In this document: positions 61,084 to 64,000 of the stretch, piece after piece
Layout: each line of letters opens with the position of its first letter
Numbering within the stretch: the first letter of the stretch is position 1
Assembly: GCF_023706045.1 (NCBI RefSeq)
Contig: NZ_BQYL01000001.1
Coordinates: forward strand, 1,842,001 to 1,906,000
DNA: 64,000 nucleotides
Source of the DNA: Kangiella sp. TOML190
GTDB lineage: Bacteria > Pseudomonadota > Gammaproteobacteria > Enterobacterales > Kangiellaceae
Direction of reading: 5' to 3'
The notes under the pieces: model-generated
What the model was told of the DNA's origin: nothing
What the model saw: only the letters and a program-made list of their open reading frames with translations
The model's database searches: none
Position numbers and translations under genes: made by a program

Positions 61084-62856
61084 CTATTGTTTTTTAGCTT
61101 TGCGTTTATGAGTATTGGATTTCTTGCCTTTGGGTTTCTTTGCGCCAGATTTGCTGGGCTTGGCTTCTTTATCCATATCACTAATTTTAGTCAAACTCAT
61201 GGCGCGGCCAGCGACGCGGGCACTTTTTAGGATATTCAAAATTTCATCCGGCATATCGGCTGGCAAATCGACGGTCGAAAACTCTTCGTATAACTCGATT
61301 TGGCCAATATATTGGCTTTCGATATCCGCTTCGTTGGCAATAGCGCCGACGATATTGCCAACTTTGACTTTGTGGTTATGGCCCGCTTCAATTCGGTAGC
61401 GTTCCATTTTTATTTCGGGGTGCTCTTTTAGCGGTAAGGCTTTGGCGGAAAAGACCTTATCTTTGATACGGCGTTTGGGTTTGTCGTCATAATCGTCTTT
61501 ATCCCATTCGCGCGATTTCTGCTTTTTCTTTTGGTTTTCTTTTAATAACAGTTCTTCTTCGCCTTGCACCATTTTCGCAAGCGCCGCTGCTAAAAGTTGC
61601 GGATCATGCTCGTTTTGCTCTTGGTAACTTTTTATTAACTGTAAATAAAATTCCAAATCGCCATTGGCAATGGTGTCGCTGATTTGGTTTTTAAAGCGAT
61701 TAACCCTTTGCTCATTGATATAGTTGATGGTTGGCATTTCCATCTTTTCGATCGGCTGTTTGGTGGCGCGCTCGATGGCATTTAGCATTCGTCTTTCGCG
61801 ATGAGCCACGAATAAAATTGCATGGCCTGAGCGACCTGCGCGACCAGTTCTGCCAATCCGATGAACATAAGATTCGGTGTCGTAAGGAATGTCGTAGTTA
61901 ATCACATGGCTAATACGATCCACGTCTAAGCCGCGCGCAGCAACGTCAGTGGCGAGCAGAATATCAATACTACCTTTCTTCAGCTTGCTTACGATGCGTT
62001 CCCGTGCCGATTGTTGGATATCACCATTCAGGGCTTCGGCGTTAAAACCGCGAGCATTGAGTTTATCGGCAATTTCGATGGTCGCCATTTTGGTGCGCAC
62101 AAAAATGATTACCCCATCGTAAGTTTCGCTTTCCAAAATTCGCGTTAACGCGTCCAGTTTATGCAATCCACTAACTGGCCAGTAGCGTTGATGAATGGTA
62201 GTGGCGGTTGAGGTTTTGGATTCGATCTTAATGTGTTCAGGGTTATCCAAATGTTTCTGAGCTACTTTTTTAATTTCTTTTGGCATGGTCGCCGAAAATA
62301 GCGCTATTTGGCGATCTTGAGGCGTATGTTCTAATACCCATTCGACATCATCAATAAAACCCATGCGCAACATTTCATCGGCTTCATCCAATACTAAGGT
62401 CGTTAGATTGTCGAGTTTCAGGGTTTTACGGCGAATATGATCCATGACGCGGCCAGGCGTGCCAACCACTAGCTGTGCGCCACGTTTGAGTTGGCGCAGC
62501 TGTATGTCATAGCTTTGGCCACCATAAATCGGCAAGACGTTAAAACCTTTAAGGTGTTTGGCATAGCTTTGGCAGGCTTCGGCGACCTGAATGGCCAGCT
62601 CGCGAGTAGGTGCTAAGACCAACACTTGGGTGTTTTTTGAATTAAGGTCGATTTTCGACAATAGGGGCAGGGCGAAGGCTGCAGTTTTACCGGTTCCGGT
62701 TTGTGCTTGGCCGATAATGTCTTTGCCAGTCATCAATACTGGAATACTGGCTTGTTGAATAGGCGAGGCTTGCTCGTAGCCGATGTCTTGAATCGCTTTT
62801 AAAATAGGCGCGGCAAGGCCTAAGTCATCAAAAGATACTTGATCTGGGGTAGTCAT
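61084..62856 (-). CDS. deaD: ATP-dependent RNA helicase DeaD (CsdA)
   Basis: 590 residues from ATG 62856. It has the DEAD-box order: Q motif ASPIQQASIPVL, AQTGTGKTAAF, PTRELAIQ, GTPGRVMDHI, LDEADEMLRMGF, FSATMP, IIFVRTKM, ATDVAARGLDVDRI and HRIGRTGRAGRSGH. An acidic-basic linker and a DbpA-type RNA-binding domain follow (KVKVGNIVGAIANEADI), then a lysine-rich tail (GAKKPKGKKSNTHKRKAKKQ). It unwinds RNA in ribosome assembly and cold adaptation. A GTG at 62868 is an alternative start with four more residues. Confidence 0.94.
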   Translation of the reverse strand: MTTPDQVSFDDLGLAAPILKAIQDIGYEQASPIQQASIPVLMTGKDIIGQAQTGTGKTAAFALPLLSKIDLNSKNTQVLVLAPTRELAIQVAEACQSYAKHLKGFNVLPIYGGQSYDIQLRQLKRGAQLVVGTPGRVMDHIRRKTLKLDNLTTLVLDEADEMLRMGFIDDVEWVLEHTPQDRQIALFSATMPKEIKKVAQKHLDNPEHIKIESKTSTATTIHQRYWPVSGLHKLDALTRILESETYDGVIIFVRTKMATIEIADKLNARGFNAEALNGDIQQSARERIVSKLKKGSIDILLATDVAARGLDVDRISHVINYDIPYDTESYVHRIGRTGRAGRSGHAILFVAHRERRMLNAIERATKQPIEKMEMPTINYINEQRVNRFKNQISDTIANGDLEFYLQLIKSYQEQNEHDPQLLAAALAKMVQGEEELLLKENQKKKQKSREWDKDDYDDKPKRRIKDKVFSAKALPLKEHPEIKMERYRIEAGHNHKVKVGNIVGAIANEADIESQYIGQIELYEEFSTVDLPADMPDEILNILKSARVAGRAMSLTKISDMDKEAKPSKSGAKKPKGKKSNTHKRKAKKQ

Positions 62857-62953
62857 ATTGTAGTTCACCGTTAGGGATCTTATCCCTATAAATTTAGCAA
62901 TCGGTCAACACACAATCACGACAATTAATAAGACCAGCTGCTTTGGAAGGCGC

Positions 62954-62959
62954 ATTATA
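62954..62959 (-). promoter_or_regulatory. Possible -10 box of deaD
   Basis: Reads TATAAT on the minus strand, about 100 nt upstream of the deaD start. That leaves a long untranslated leader, as in cold-induced genes. I see no good -35 at the expected distance. Confidence 0.35.
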
Positions 62960-63020
62960 CACGTCAGAGCAGTTAAAACCTAAGTATTTAACTGTTAATG
63001 CGAAATAAGCCTAAAACGAC

Positions 63021-63049
63021 AAACTCCTAAGCAATTGCTATAGGAGTTT
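63021..63049 (-). terminator. Hairpin after aqpZ
   Basis: AAACTCCTA (63021-63029) pairs with TAGGAGTTT (63041-63049), and the loop holds a smaller AGCAATTGCT palindrome, so the stem is long. A weak T-tract follows on the minus strand. Confidence 0.65.
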
Positions 63050-63071
63050 GTGGTTTGCTGTCGCTGTATGC

Positions 63072-63803
63072 CTATTCAGCCGCTGCTTGTGCTTCCTCTG
63101 CGGCTGGTTCTGCGCCAATCAACTTATAGATCATGGCCCCCAGCGCTCCACCAAGGATCGGTGCCAGCCAGAATAGCCATAACTGACTGATGGCCCAGTC
63201 GCCAACGTATAAGGCTACACCAGTACTACGGGCAGGATTTACCGAAGTATTGGTTACGGGGATACTAATTAGATGGATCAGGGTTAAACATAAACCAATG
63301 GCAATCGGCGCAAAGCCTGCTGGCGCCCGTTTATCGGTGGCACCAAGAATAACTATTAGGAAAAAGGCGGTCATTACCACTTCACAAATCAATGCTGCCG
63401 TTAGCGTAAAACTGCCAGGAGAGTGTTCGCCATAACCATTGGCGGCGAAACCTTCGCTGAGGATAAATTCGGTGTTGCCCGAAGCGATCAGATACAAAAT
63501 ACCACCAGCAGCGATACCGCCTGCTACTTGCGCGGCAATGTAAGGGCCGAGTTCTTTCGCCTCGAACCGGCCTCCTAGCCATAAGCCAACTGAAACGGCG
63601 GGGTTTAAATGGCAACCGGAAATATGACCAATGGCATAGGCCATGGTCAATACGGTTAAACCGAAAGCGAGCGACACGCCGAGTAATCCGATACCAATTT
63701 CTGGAAAACCCGCGGCCAATACGGCACTACCGCAACCGCCTAAAACCAGCCAAAAGGTACCAAAAAATTCAGCCAATAATTTGTTTTGCATATTTTTTTG
63801 CAT
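63072..63803 (-). CDS. aqpZ: Aquaporin Z
   Basis: 243 residues from ATG 63803, preceded by GGGGG at good distance. Six membrane segments with two NPA boxes: [13 protein letters not shown] and [14 protein letters not shown]. Start [20 protein letters not shown] is typical for AqpZ water channels. The C-terminal tail is alanine/glutamate rich. An ATG at 63794 inside the start region is another possible start. Not in an operon with deaD. Confidence 0.94.
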   Translation of the reverse strand: MQKNMQNKLLAEFFGTFWLVLGGCGSAVLAAGFPEIGIGLLGVSLAFGLTVLTMAYAIGHISGCHLNPAVSVGLWLGGRFEAKELGPYIAAQVAGGIAAGGILYLIASGNTEFILSEGFAANGYGEHSPGSFTLTAALICEVVMTAFFLIVILGATDKRAPAGFAPIAIGLCLTLIHLISIPVTNTSVNPARSTGVALYVGDWAISQLWLFWLAPILGGALGAMIYKLIGAEPAAEEAQAAAE

Positions 63804-63914
63804 TGAGAACCCCCATGTTTTTATAATCAAGTATGTGCATATAACTATATCAAGTTACCAGCTTTTTATAGCGCTAAATGTAAAAAATTGTAGGAATTAC
63901 TCTAGGAAATACTC

Positions 63915-64000
63915 ATGTCGGGTTTAAAACGTTCTAAAACTAACAAGATGATTGCTGGTGTTTGTGGTGGTTTGGCCAAACGCTTTGAGGTGGATCCAAG
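63915..64000 (+). CDS. PspC-domain protein (partial, start only)
   Basis: From ATG 63915 (TAGGAA upstream) the frame reads MSGLKRSKTNKMIAGVCGGL then AKRFEVDP to the window edge. KxxxxKMIAGVCGGLA is the characteristic start of PspC domains, small membrane proteins of phage-shock-type stress responses. Only 28 residues are visible. Confidence 0.8.
   Translation, partial: MSGLKRSKTNKMIAGVCGGLAKRFEVDP

Noticed and set aside
1-64000. tRNA, rRNA or riboswitch genes
   Set aside because: No T-loop-like GTTCGAATC sequences, rRNA motifs or recognisable riboswitch cores were seen; a covariance-model search would be needed to be sure.

Overview
The window is chromosomal DNA of moderate GC content from a gammaproteobacterium. 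The gene set points that way: the AcnD/PrpF type of 2-methylcitrate cycle, class I fumarase, SrkA, TrhO, ArfB, DeaD and a TIGR02647-type small protein. A marine aerobic heterotroph (Kangiella/Aliikangiella-like) would fit, but that placement is a guess. I saw no rRNA, tRNA or CRISPR array.

Layout. 1-9.7 kb: the 3' part of pabB (minus strand), then fumarase and prpB-prpC-acnD-prpF. Together these convert propionyl-CoA units through methylcitrate to pyruvate and succinate, with fumarase acting further along. Palindromic intergenic repeats occupy the gaps on either side of prpB and between prpC and acnD. 9.8-12.4 kb: a methyltransferase, a degenerate second copy of the prpF 3' end, an AT-rich DUF3644/HEPN-type gene and arfB. 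12.5-21.9 kb: two paralogous exported proteins that look MACPF/perforin-like (one ending in a possible cyanovirin-type lectin domain), a DUF900-type hydrolase and an unknown secreted protein, interrupted by ohr, an iron-sulfur photolyase and an SDR enzyme. 21.9-31 kb: a PuuB-like oxidase, a SYLF lipoprotein, then a tight operon DUF4407 - aldo/keto reductase - PhzF-like - egtB - egtD (ergothioneine synthesis) and an MFS transporter. 31-41.6 kb: mostly housekeeping genes (M3 peptidase, lipocalin, SulP transporter, SrkA, NlpC/P60, GIY-YIG, YgjP-like, TrhO) plus a 26-codon membrane-peptide ORF.

41.6-60.9 kb is the accessory core. Three small secreted proteins lead into a 2347-residue SpvB/VCBS/RHS polymorphic toxin whose tip carries a JAMM-like HxHP...SxxD motif, followed by a candidate exported immunity gene. 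Next come an IS21-type element with two passenger genes (a primase/TOPRIM-like protein and a tyrosine recombinase), a GNAT-DUF1778 toxin-antitoxin pair, a displaced (orphan) RHS tip with its own candidate membrane immunity gene, a second RHS scrap, a REP-bounded RAYT transposase, and three more members of the small secreted family. This family of six, flanking the RHS locus on both sides, is the least explained part of the window. Its common pattern (signal peptide, two cysteines, a central helix followed by a strand) recalls the B subunits of SubB/PltB-type AB5 toxins, which is an untested inference.

61-64 kb returns to core genes: deaD, aqpZ and the start of a PspC-domain gene.
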